From CAYMJV01 sp964390545 (GTDB lineage Bacteria > Desulfobacterota > BSN033 > UBA1163), in contig CAYMJV010000057.1 of NCBI GenBank assembly GCA_964390545.1, positions 1-19,416 on the forward strand: a stretch of 19,416 nt of DNA. Reading direction: 5' to 3'. How positions within the stretch are numbered: the stretch's first letter is position 1; every line of letters begins with the position of its first letter. The position numbers and the translations under genes were made by a program. The notes beneath the pieces were generated by a model, which ran no database searches, had not been told where the DNA came from, and saw only the letters and a program-made list of their open reading frames with translations. Shown here piece by piece: positions 1 through 6,954 of the stretch.

Positions 1-3000
1 CCATCAGTTTTTCGTGGCAGATGGGGATCGCATACTCCATGTGCATTCCCATCTGACCTTTGATGATATCTGGGGCTGCCCCCGTGCCGCCACGAGGTCC
101 ATCCAGCCAGATCTCAATGCCCATCCCATTGTCTTTGGCAATTCGGGCCAGGCCCGCGAAGATGAACTCAATGTCAGGTGAGGGCGAAACTTTGATGCAG
201 ATGGTGGTACGGCGGTTGATCATACGGACCGCGTCAATGAAAGCCTTGACGTCCTCAATGGAATAGCAGTTGTGGAAAGGAAAGGGAGAGATGAGGCTTG
301 TTCCCTTGGCCACCCCTCGAAGCCTCGAGACCAGACCAAAGACCTTTCTGCCTAGTAGATGTCCTCCTACGCCTTGTTTGGCTCCTTGGCTGTAGGCAAT
401 GACTACGCGCCGGGCGCGGCGGATGGTTTCTTTGGTGACCCCAAACAATCCTGTCTTGAGCTGGGTCGAGACGAAAGGCTCGTCTTCAGGAGTCACAATC
501 GGCACATACTGAATTGGCATTGAGCCCGGAAAACTCCGAAGCGCTTTGACGAGGTTCTCATATTCTGGAGATTCATCGAGCTCCTGTTCTACCCGTTGGA
601 TGACTTTTTCGAGAGGGATGAGTTTTCTCTCTTCCATGATCCGACCCAGAAGGGCCACTTGCTGATCGGTGAGATCCAAAGGGTCCCATTTCGAGTCAAG
701 GATGAAGATCGTCGGATATCCTCCCTCTCCTGTGTCCAACTGGGTGCCGAGGGCGCGTGTGGCCACCACTCGGGCACGCCATGTCCCCGGCCCAATCGAG
801 CCAACCGACATCCCAGCCCCGATGAAGGGTGACTTCAGCTTCAACTGAGGGGAGATCTGAAGTGACGTGGAGACTTCATCCAATCTCTCGACTGGGATGG
901 ACTCTGGGTCTTGTGGGAATAGAATATCGATCGAGTCGAAACCATCTCCGAGATTCCCCCGTTCTTCGGCATGCGACAGGAGAAGCGTCTCCTGATTACC
1001 ACCCGCCATGCGGCCTACAGAAGCGATCAGAGAGGCTGGCCACACATGATCCTGATCGAAGATGCGATAGCATGGGCTTTTCAGGTTTACGCAGTAGAAC
1101 CGGTGCGGAAGCTGAGTGGGCTGAATTAAATTCCTCAGTTGAGTATATCGCCACCCAACCCCGTCACCTTCCCTTTGAATCCGGGCAGCATTGCTTTTCT
1201 TGTTCCGTTCCAATCGTTCGTGGTTCTTGAAGGTGTCGTAGACCCTTTCCTCCAGGTCATCGAAAATAAGCAATCGATTCTCTTCGCCCACCGTCTTTCT
1301 GATTTCTTTGAAGCCAGAGGCGCCGAGGACCTCGATGATCTGAATATTCCAGACCCGGATCAGGTTGGAAATGCGCTTGGCTAAGGTATGCGCATCATAG
1401 GGAAACTGGAGCTCCATTCTCTTAAGAAATTTCTGCCGGGCCATTGGGTCGGCAGTCAGGAGGACGGGCCAATCGATCTTTATTCCATTGGCGCCTCGCT
1501 GGATCGTCTTTTGTGCGTCGGCAGCAGAACGGATGCCACCCGAGGCAAGGATGGAGAACCGGTGCCGCAGTTTTTGCTCCACCAAAAAGCGATGAACAGC
1601 AGGCACAGCATCTGTTGTGAGGTAGTATCCTTTTTCTCTATCGTAATCCGACGTCAGGCATAAAACATCGAACGGGGAACTGAAGAGAGAGGTGAGCAGC
1701 TTCTCAAAGGCCGTTGTAGGTCGGAGCTCTGAATCGATATCTCCCTTTTTAATACTTAATACGGCGCAGAGAATGGTTGATTCTGAAAAAAGATGCCTCA
1801 GGTCATCCATTCGCGCGATCGCTTGATTATTCCATTCGATTTCTACCAGATCCGGAGTCTGATCTCTTAGTGTCTGAGGCCACTTTCCCCCGGCGAGAGA
1901 CTCTTCGATATCTTTGGCCGTCAAGCGGAGAATCAGATGATGGGTTTTATCTCTGAAGGTTGATCCGTAGTGTTCAAAATCCTCGAACCGTAATGTCAGA
2001 CGGGTCCCCATTTCTTTGGCTGCCTCAAGCATCGCCTCCAATAGATTCTCGCCTCCATCCATAGGCATGACGTCTAAGAGAAGCGGCGTTTTTAATCCGA
2101 TCAGGCGGGGAACAGGCGTTTCTAATCTCTCTCCATTGAACGAAAGATACTTCGGCCGCTGGCCGAGTTGGATAGCGATGGCATCGGCAGAGCTTTCATA
2201 GAGAAGGTTTTGGGCGGGTCCGACGATATGGAAGTGGCCGAAGCGGATACCGTCATTTCCTGATCCGCGATGGGGATCGCCTTGGCCTGTGCCGGAAACG
2301 GGAATCTTTCCAGTAGTTGCTTCAAGGTCGATGCGGCTGACGACCCCACTGTTCCAGTATGGATCGTCCATTTGGAGGACATTTGGATGGAGTTCCACGG
2401 AAGTGGCTGGGATGCCTTTCGCAATCTGCGGACATCGTTCCAGGCAGGCGCCGCAGCCTCGGCAGAGCGCTTCATCCTCGATGACCACACGACGGGGGTC
2501 TGATTCACTCCGTTTCCGCACGCTGTACATACAAGCATCGACGCACGTTCCACAATGCAAACAGTACTCTTCGTCGATGACGACGCGGTGTTTCGGAAAG
2601 GTCTGGCGCTGTTCGCGAATCTTTTGGTCAAATCCCGTTCGGATCACGTCGAGGAATCGTTGGAAGTCGGGGCTGGTTTCAACGTCTTGGATAAATTGCG
2701 TGACTTCCTGGATTGGGAAGTCAAGGGTACGGGATAAGTATTTCTCTAGGTCATCAAAAAGCTGGCGATGTTTTAAGTTAGCCTGACACCCCTCGTCACA
2801 ACGACCACAATGCATACAGAAATAGAGAGGCAAAACCTTGGAGAGTTCGAGATTTTTCTTTTCCAACGCTCTCTTGATGATAAGCAGTTTCCCCCTGGCG
2901 GTGAAGGTTTCATCTCGAGTCGCCCCGTAGACCGGACATTGGGAGACACAACTTCCACACTGGGCGCAGGAGAAGATATCGTTGGCGATCGTTTCAAGGC

Positions 3001-4540
3001 CTTCCGGCGCTGCGGGAACCCGGCGCCGGAAGGCCTTCTCGGGAATGAGGGAGAAGAGTCTGAACATAAGCCACTGAGCCGTGGAAAGCTCAAGGTCGAA
3101 AATTCCGGCGTGAAAAAGCATTTTCTGAAGGGGACCCAATCTTCCGGAAACACCAAAGAACTTCCCAGGATTAAGGATTCCGTCTGGATCCACTTTTTTC
3201 TTATAACGAGCCAGTTCCTTCAGTTCCTTTTTGGGATAGAGATGGTGCAAGAAAGGCGTATTCCATATCCCGAGACCATAGGGCTTTCCATGATAGAACT
3301 GAGCGGCCAGTCTCACCATCATCGGAACGAGCATGAGGTCCGCATAGAAAATGGCCTTCCGATGATCCGTGGCAAGCATGGCCAGGAAAAGAACCTGATC
3401 CCGGTTGACAAGATGCGAGGTTGGGTAAAAGGTCAAGCCCAGACGTTTTCCCCATTCGCTGATCTTTTCATAATAGGAAGCCACCTGATCCAAAGGGAGG
3501 AGCACCTCCGTCGCAAGAAGAGAGGGTCCCAGATGTTTGATGGACATAGGAAGAAAACGCTCTTCCCACAGGGTGTTTGCCGACGCTTCATCTGCCGCTT
3601 GGATTCCATTTTGGTCAAGATAAGCCTTCAAGTCACGTGCTGCCTCTTCGTCTGAAAAAGCGATCAAGACCAAATTCTTATCTTCAACAGAAATCTTTCC
3701 ATTGGATTGGGCCTTAAGGGCGCGCACGAATTCCGAATGATAGACCACGAGTTCATCAGGACGAATCGAAGGATGATCGGATAACTTCTTAGCGAAAACA
3801 TAGGCAGAAGATGGGTCTTCGAAGGGCATGATCACTGGAAACCACCGAGAAGGTTTTCGGCCCACCTTAAGCGTTGCTTTCACGATGATGCCCATCTGCC
3901 CTTCGGTAGAAAGGAAATAGTTGATTTCAGGATCGTCTGCCGCGATATTTTTAATCTTTCCGTCAGGTGTGATCACCCGGATCGAGATCAACTGATTTCT
4001 CACCGGGCCGTGGTGATAGGTTCCAAATCCCATTCCTCCGGTAGCCATCCAACCTGCGAGGGTGCCACCTTTTCCGGAGGTCATCGTGAGAAGAATCAAA
4101 CCATGGCGCTCCAGTTCGTGCCCGATATCAAGAAAACGGGCTCCCGGGCCTACGGTCAACTGAAGGGTTTCTGGATTCACTTCAATCCTATCCATCAACC
4201 CGAGGTCGATTAAAATCCCGCCCCGGGTTGGGACCGCGCCGCCGTAACCCCATGTCCCTGCGCCCCGAAGAGTTATCGGGACTCTGTGCTCTCGGGCAAT
4301 GGCAAAGATCTCGATGAGATGTTCTTCAGTGGTCGGCTGAAGGATAAGATCGGGCAGGCTTTTGAGCATGAGATCACGAATCATGGGGGGGAGATCGACA
4401 TTGAGATCCTGACGGTAATACTCAAGCTTCTCCGGGTCTTCAATGATCCTGAGACCAGAGTTCTGATGCAAAAGAGTTTCGAGGGCTTTCCTCCAAGGAG
4501 GGTGGTCTTTCTTCTCTTCCACCGTACGGTTTAACCTCAC
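1..4540 (-). CDS. Multidomain FAD oxidase / iron-sulfur / tandem glutamate-synthase-like fusion protein (3' end beyond the window)
   Basis: Read codon by codon on the minus strand, this frame has no stop from 4540 to 2, so at least 1,513 residues with the C-terminus missing. An in-frame TAA (4561-4559) limits the start to GTG 4540 or GTG 4522; the latter has a GAGG about 12 bases upstream. Domains: FAD_binding_4 (about 60-245; RGAGTWGYGG at 92-101) and its C-terminal oxidase part ending NPGKFFG (457-463); GlcF/HdrC-like clusters C525/C528/C531/C535-P and C575/C578/C581/C585; ferredoxin clusters C660/C663/C666/C670 and C693/C696/C699/C703-P; a degenerate GltB-like barrel (about 730-1070; SGGIR at 1000-1004); a second, canonical GltB FMN barrel (GMS at 1243-1245, TGEGG at 1270-1274, GVGGH near 1390, GGTGA at 1484-1488). 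The HxDGNxH-type motif of D-lactate and D-2-hydroxyglutarate dehydrogenases is absent, so the oxidised substrate is unknown. No glutaminase domain precedes the barrels. It follows glnA, which suggests a link to ammonium assimilation. Domain calls are strong; function is inference. Confidence 0.88.
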   Translation of the reverse strand, partial: MRLNRTVEEKKDHPPWRKALETLLHQNSGLRIIEDPEKLEYYRQDLNVDLPPMIRDLMLKSLPDLILQPTTEEHLIEIFAIAREHRVPITLRGAGTWGYGGAVPTRGGILIDLGLMDRIEVNPETLQLTVGPGARFLDIGHELERHGLILLTMTSGKGGTLAGWMATGGMGFGTYHHGPVRNQLISIRVITPDGKIKNIAADDPEINYFLSTEGQMGIIVKATLKVGRKPSRWFPVIMPFEDPSSAYVFAKKLSDHPSIRPDELVVYHSEFVRALKAQSNGKISVEDKNLVLIAFSDEEAARDLKAYLDQNGIQAADEASANTLWEERFLPMSIKHLGPSLLATEVLLPLDQVASYYEKISEWGKRLGLTFYPTSHLVNRDQVLFLAMLATDHRKAIFYADLMLVPMMVRLAAQFYHGKPYGLGIWNTPFLHHLYPKKELKELARYKKKVDPDGILNPGKFFGVSGRLGPLQKMLFHAGIFDLELSTAQWLMFRLFSLIPEKAFRRRVPAAPEGLETIANDIFSCAQCGSCVSQCPVYGATRDETFTARGKLLIIKRALEKKNLELSKVLPLYFCMHCGRCDEGCQANLKHRQLFDDLEKYLSRTLDFPIQEVTQFIQDVETSPDFQRFLDVIRTGFDQKIREQRQTFPKHRVVIDEEYCLHCGTCVDACMYSVRKRSESDPRRVVIEDEALCRGCGACLERCPQIAKGIPATSVELHPNVLQMDDPYWNSGVVSRIDLEATTGKIPVSGTGQGDPHRGSGNDGIRFGHFHIVGPAQNLLYESSADAIAIQLGQRPKYLSFNGERLETPVPRLIGLKTPLLLDVMPMDGGENLLEAMLEAAKEMGTRLTLRFEDFEHYGSTFRDKTHHLILRLTAKDIEESLAGGKWPQTLRDQTPDLVEIEWNNQAIARMDDLRHLFSESTILCAVLSIKKGDIDSELRPTTAFEKLLTSLFSSPFDVLCLTSDYDREKGYYLTTDAVPAVHRFLVEQKLRHRFSILASGGIRSAADAQKTIQRGANGIKIDWPVLLTADPMARQKFLKRMELQFPYDAHTLAKRISNLIRVWNIQIIEVLGASGFKEIRKTVGEENRLLIFDDLEERVYDTFKNHERLERNKKSNAARIQREGDGVGWRYTQLRNLIQPTQLPHRFYCVNLKSPCYRIFDQDHVWPASLIASVGRMAGGNQETLLLSHAEERGNLGDGFDSIDILFPQDPESIPVERLDEVSTSLQISPQLKLKSPFIGAGMSVGSIGPGTWRARVVATRALGTQLDTGEGGYPTIFILDSKWDPLDLTDQQVALLGRIMEERKLIPLEKVIQRVEQELDESPEYENLVKALRSFPGSMPIQYVPIVTPEDEPFVSTQLKTGLFGVTKETIRRARRVVIAYSQGAKQGVGGHLLGRKVFGLVSRLRGVAKGTSLISPFPFHNCYSIEDVKAFIDAVRMINRRTTICIKVSPSPDIEFIFAGLARIAKDNGMGIEIWLDGPRGGTGAAPDIIKGQMGMHMEYAIPICHEKLM

Positions 4541-4680
4541 TTTGTTTTTGTTGCAGCTTTAAGGATCATCGATTAGCAATAGATGAGCATGATACTTTGA
4601 AGAAGATAGGTGTTAAAGGCTTTTGCCAGAATTATCTTGTTTGAGCTATAGATCATAGAGCATGCAAGCCTGGCCGGAAC

Positions 4681-4777
4681 GTGCCCCGCAAGCCCCGCGC
4701 TGCGCGCGGGCTCAAGGGGCACAATATTAAGTGATATTACATTGCCGGGAAGCCCCGCCCTGCGGGCGGGAGGCTTC
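4681..4777. repeat. Two GC-rich nested hairpins between glnA and the fusion gene
   Basis: Hairpin one has outer arms GTGCCCC (4681-4687) and GGGGCAC (4716-4722) around an inner stem 4691-4700 with 4704-4712. Hairpin two has arms GAAGCC plus CCGCCC (4749-4760) and GGGCGG plus GGCTTC (4764-4777). The two share the AGCCCCGC...GCGGG core and are far richer in GC than the AT-rich DNA around them. They resemble dispersed intergenic palindromes. A short open frame through them on the minus strand is a by-product of the repeat. Confidence 0.7.
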
Positions 4778-4790
4778 ACTCATCATGCCA

Positions 4791-4815
4791 CACTCTTGAT
4801 CATCCATCAAGAGTG
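4791..4815. repeat. Perfect 10-bp inverted repeat (hairpin)
   Basis: CACTCTTGAT (4791-4800) and ATCAAGAGTG (4806-4815) pair perfectly across a 5-base loop. A short TTTTC follows on the plus side only, so it could be a weak plus-strand terminator. No plus-strand gene lies just upstream, so a structural repeat or RNA 3'-end element is equally possible. Confidence 0.55.
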
Positions 4816-4847
4816 TTTTCGTCAAGATAACTAATTAATTTTAAAAG

Positions 4848-4867
4848 ATTGAATCTCAAGATTCAAT
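4848..4867. repeat. Perfect 9-bp inverted repeat next to the glnA terminator
   Basis: ATTGAATCT and AGATTCAAT pair across a 2-base loop. It lies immediately downstream of the glnA terminator hairpin in the direction of transcription and is AT-rich. It may be part of a double terminator or a binding site; nothing distinguishes these. Confidence 0.45.
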
Positions 4868-4896
4868 AAAAATTCCCCCCTTGAAAAGGGGGGAAT
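4862..4896 (-). terminator. Intrinsic terminator of glnA
   Basis: On the minus strand, ATTCCCCCC (4896-4888) pairs perfectly with GGGGGGAAT (4880-4872) across a 7-base loop, followed at once by a T-rich run. It starts 62 bases after the glnA stop codon. It suggests that glnA is mostly transcribed alone and that the fusion gene needs read-through or a promoter within 4541-4860. Confidence 0.85.
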
Positions 4897-4957
4897 GCTT
4901 GTTTGTCCTTCTTCACAAATCTAATGATTCTTCCATCGAGGGGAGAACGAGAGATCG

Positions 4958-6286
4958 TCACAGAACGGGTAGATATTTCTCCAATTCGAATTGGGAAACA
5001 TGGGTTCGGTATTGATCCCATTCGATCTTCTTGTTCTCGATAAATTTTTGGAAGATATGATCTCCTAAAGTCTCCTTAACCAGTTCGCTTTTTTCTGTCA
5101 GTTGGATGGCTTCAAGGAGATTTCCTGGGAGAGATTCGATCCCATGCTTTTTTCTCGCTTCTTCGGACATCTCATAGATGTCTTCCTCCACTGGCGGCGG
5201 AAGCTCATAACCTTTCTCAACACCTTTTAAGCCTGCTGCCAACATCACGGCGAAAGCCAGATAGGGGTTGCAGGCCGGGTCAGGCGATCGAAATTCAATT
5301 CGCGTGGCCTTCTCTTTTCCAGGTTTGTACATGGGAACCCGAACGAGGGCTGACCGATTGCGGCGAGCCCATGAAATATAGACCGGTGCCTCGTAGCCCG
5401 GGACGAGCCTTTTGTAAGAGTTGACCCATTGAGAGGTAATAGAGGTGATCTCCTTCGAATGTTTCAGAATTCCCGCAATATAAGATTTAGCCATTTTGGA
5501 GAGATGAAATTCATCCTTTGGTTCGAAGAACGCATTCTTATCCCCTTTGAAAAGGGATTGGTGAGTATGCATTCCACTTCCGTTCTGACCGAAGATGGGT
5601 TTGGGCATGAAGGTCGCATAAACGCCATGCTTTAATGCAATCTCCTTCACGACGAGCCGATAAGTCATGGCATTGTCTGCCATCGTAAGGGCATCTGTGT
5701 AACGGAGGTCGATCTCATGTTGGCTGGGAGCCACTTCGTGGTGGCTGTATTCAACATGAATTCCCATGGCCTCCAAAGTGAGAATGGTCTCGCGCCGAAG
5801 TTCAGTAGCCACATCGAGGGGAGTAAGGTCGAAATAGCCTCCCCGATCCAGCCCCTCCGGCTTCCCATCGCTGGCCTTAAAATAGAAGTACTCCAATTCA
5901 GGACCTACATAAAAGGTGTAGCCGAGGTCTTGAGTCTTTTTGAGGTTTCTTTTTAATACCCATCTGGGATCTCCTTTGTAGGGAGTTCCATCCGGTTCGT
6001 AGATGTCTGCAAACATCCGGGCGACGGCATTCTCTTTTGGTCTCCAGGGCATGATCTGGAAGGTCTTCGGATCAGGTCTTGCAAGCATGTCGCTCTCATC
6101 GATCCGGGCATACCCCTGGATGGAGGAGCCATCGAACCCCATTCCCTCTTCAAGAGCACCTTCCAATTCATCGATGGTGATGGCAAAACCTTTTAGAAAA
6201 CCCAGTATGTCTGTAAACCATAGTCGAATAAATCTGACACCATGCTCCTTTGCCATCTTCAAAACCTGTTCTTTTTCCTTATCCAT
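4958..6286 (-). CDS. glnA: Glutamine synthetase, type I-alpha
   Basis: Makes glutamine from glutamate, ammonium and ATP; a cytoplasmic dodecamer in this family. The 442-residue protein has GFDGSSIQG (50-58), the metal ligands in GPELEYF (E130, E132), the NGSGMH motif (235-240), the NSYKRLVPGYEAP flap region (289-301) and the substrate-site RIEFRSPD (329-336). The C-terminal segment YELPPPVEEDIY and LPGNL follow the GSI-alpha pattern of Bacillus and Thermotoga, and the NLYDLPPEE adenylylation loop of GSI-beta is missing, so control by GlnE-type adenylylation is not expected. R61, in ARIDESD, matches the Arg62 that mediates glutamine feedback in Bacillus GS. The start is set by AAGGAGGA at 6298-6291, 4 bases before ATG 6286. 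Expression appears controlled by the sigma54-type promoter and ANTAR-like leader upstream, and a terminator follows. Confidence 0.97.
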   Translation of the reverse strand: MDKEKEQVLKMAKEHGVRFIRLWFTDILGFLKGFAITIDELEGALEEGMGFDGSSIQGYARIDESDMLARPDPKTFQIMPWRPKENAVARMFADIYEPDGTPYKGDPRWVLKRNLKKTQDLGYTFYVGPELEYFYFKASDGKPEGLDRGGYFDLTPLDVATELRRETILTLEAMGIHVEYSHHEVAPSQHEIDLRYTDALTMADNAMTYRLVVKEIALKHGVYATFMPKPIFGQNGSGMHTHQSLFKGDKNAFFEPKDEFHLSKMAKSYIAGILKHSKEITSITSQWVNSYKRLVPGYEAPVYISWARRNRSALVRVPMYKPGKEKATRIEFRSPDPACNPYLAFAVMLAAGLKGVEKGYELPPPVEEDIYEMSEEARKKHGIESLPGNLLEAIQLTEKSELVKETLGDHIFQKFIENKKIEWDQYRTHVSQFELEKYLPVL

Positions 6287-6301
6287 TTCTTCCTCCTTGG
6301 C

Positions 6302-6349
6302 CCCCTCACCTTCCCCTCTCCCCGTTGGGGAGAGGGATGGGGTGAGGGG
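6302..6349. repeat. Long palindromic repeat just upstream of the glnA ribosome binding site
   Basis: Arms of about 22 bases (6302-6323 and 6327-6349) pair with few mismatches around a 3-base loop; the core is CCCTCTCCCC / GGGGAGAGGG. This CCCTCACC...GGTGAGGGG palindrome type occurs between genes in many bacterial genomes. It lies inside the glnA leader RNA, 4 bases from the Shine-Dalgarno sequence, so a strong hairpin would form directly before translation begins. A related fragment lies at 15991-16026. Confidence 0.75.
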
Positions 6350-6360
6350 TGATAGAATTT

Positions 6361-6409
6361 AAAAAAAGGCGCCTCTTTTGACCTGTCCATGACAGTAAGA
6401 GACGCCTTT
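6361..6409 (-). terminator. Leader terminator (attenuator) upstream of glnA
   Basis: On the minus strand AAAGGCGTCTCTT (6409-6397) pairs with AAGAGGCGCCTTT (6377-6365): 13 pairs with one G-U. A run of seven T's (6367-6361) ends it. The 5' arm uses the loop and 3' half of the upstream AGAC-AAAGGC-GTCT hairpin (6413-6400), so the two structures exclude each other. It stops transcription 74 bases before the glnA start unless the upstream hairpin is stabilised. Confidence 0.85.
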
Positions 6410-6454
6410 GTCTGCTTTCAAACCTGTCAACGACAGGTAGAGACGCCTTTGTCT
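6361..6454 (-). promoter_or_regulatory. ANTAR-type two-hairpin antitermination leader of glnA
   Basis: Two identical 14-base hairpins, AGAC-AAAGGC-GTCT, lie at 6454-6441 and 6413-6400 on the minus strand. Each displays a six-base loop with A at position 1 and G at position 4, the signature bound by ANTAR-domain antiterminators such as EutV, AmiR, NasR and GnfR. As in that family, the second hairpin overlaps the 5' arm of an intrinsic terminator. The linker holds a perfect 7-bp stem, ACCTGTC-gtt-GACAGGT, and a related stem recurs in the terminator loop, so the whole module seems to have arisen by tandem duplication. No ANTAR protein gene is in the window. The structural match is seen; the regulator is inferred. 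Confidence 0.82.
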
Positions 6455-6490
6455 TTCCGATACCCCTTCGTATTCTTAGCAAAGATTAAA

Positions 6491-6506
6491 AGCAATTTGT
6501 ATGCCA
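6491..6506 (-). promoter_or_regulatory. Sigma54 (RpoN) type -24/-12 promoter of glnA
   Basis: The minus strand reads TGGCATACAAATTGCT from 6506. GG at 6505-6504 and GC at 6493-6492 are separated by exactly 10 bases, matching the TGGCAC-N5-TTGC consensus with a single change (C to T). Transcription would start near 6480, about 26 bases before the first leader hairpin, which fits the leader well. Confidence 0.75.
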
Positions 6507-6516
6507 GTGATGGCAT
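6501..6516. promoter_or_regulatory. Perfect palindrome overlapping the -24 element
   Basis: ATGCCA and TGGCAT form a perfect inverted repeat with a 4-base spacer, and its left arm shares bases with the TGGCAT of the sigma54-type promoter. It could be an operator whose occupancy blocks RpoN, or a chance symmetry created by the promoter. Position is its only functional evidence. Confidence 0.4.
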
Positions 6517-6582
6517 TTTCAAAGGAACAGTGGCCCATCCGTAATATTTCGAATTTATAGGGAATTTCTTATTATAAAAATC

Positions 6583-6599
6583 CACTCCCTGAGAGAGTG
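6583..6599. promoter_or_regulatory. Possible activator site upstream of the glnA promoter
   Basis: CACTC and GAGTG form a 5-bp inverted repeat with a 7-base spacer, roughly 105-120 bases upstream of the predicted start, where enhancer-binding activators of sigma54 usually bind. The sequence does not match the enterobacterial NtrC consensus. Weak evidence. Confidence 0.25.
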
Positions 6600-6670
6600 A
6601 GTCGATAGGTGAGAAATAGATGATGAAATTTAGGCAGGCTGTTAGGAAAATACCAAGAGATTTCCGAAAA

Positions 6671-6686
6671 GTCCCGAAATCGGGAC
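6671..6686. repeat. Perfect 16-base palindrome
   Basis: GTCCCGAAATCGGGAC has 7-bp arms around two bases. It lies in the gene-free 6600-6950 stretch with other palindromic repeats. The rest of 6600-6780 shows nothing I can assign. Confidence 0.5.
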
Positions 6687-6788
6687 AGGCAGGCTGAGCA
6701 AGTTTTCCTGTCGTTACGCCGAAGGGGTTGACAAACAGGCCCCATTTTCATAAATTAATTTTTGGTGGTCTCCTAAAAAGTCGGTATC

Positions 6789-6882
6789 TGTCACCCTAAA
6801 CTTGTTTCAGGGTCTCGTAAGTCCTGATTTTGTTAGATGCTGAACCAATACCGAAACAAGTTCGGCACAAGGTTCAGCATGA
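6789..6882. repeat. Composite palindromic intergenic repeat
   Basis: A first small hairpin has arms ACCCT (6793-6797) and AGGGT (6809-6813). A second has outer arms ATGCTGAACC (6837-6846) and GGTTCAGCAT (6871-6880) with an inner CCGAA / TTCGG stem at 6851-6865. The phrase AACTTGTTTCAGGGT and its partial inverse CGAAACAAGTTCGG recur in reverse, as in dispersed intergenic repeats. It lies upstream of the small plus-strand gene. Confidence 0.6.
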
Positions 6883-6954
6883 CGTTTTCCGCGTTTTTTG
6901 ACTTTTGCGGATACACCATTTTTAGAAACAAATGGAGAACCTCACGGAGGCACT

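Noticed and set aside
2122..3455. Short minus-strand frames (2122-2631, 2773-3156, 3201-3455) that might suggest a decayed gene
   Set aside because: They are in other frames. The true frame is open from 4540 to the left edge and lacks only a stop inside the window.
829..3655. Several plus-strand frames of 77-281 codons opposite the fusion gene
   Set aside because: They are antisense shadows; the minus frame is continuous and carries clear domain motifs, while these show none.
4573..4779. A 68-codon minus-strand frame with repeated PARRAGLPGN / PARSAGLAGH
   Set aside because: It is produced by the two GC-rich hairpin repeats, has no ribosome site and no family resemblance.
6361..6480. A glutamine riboswitch (cyanobacterial glnA RNA) upstream of glnA
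   Set aside because: I could not recognise that motif's conserved core; the two A1/G4 six-base-loop hairpins and overlapping terminator fit an ANTAR leader better.
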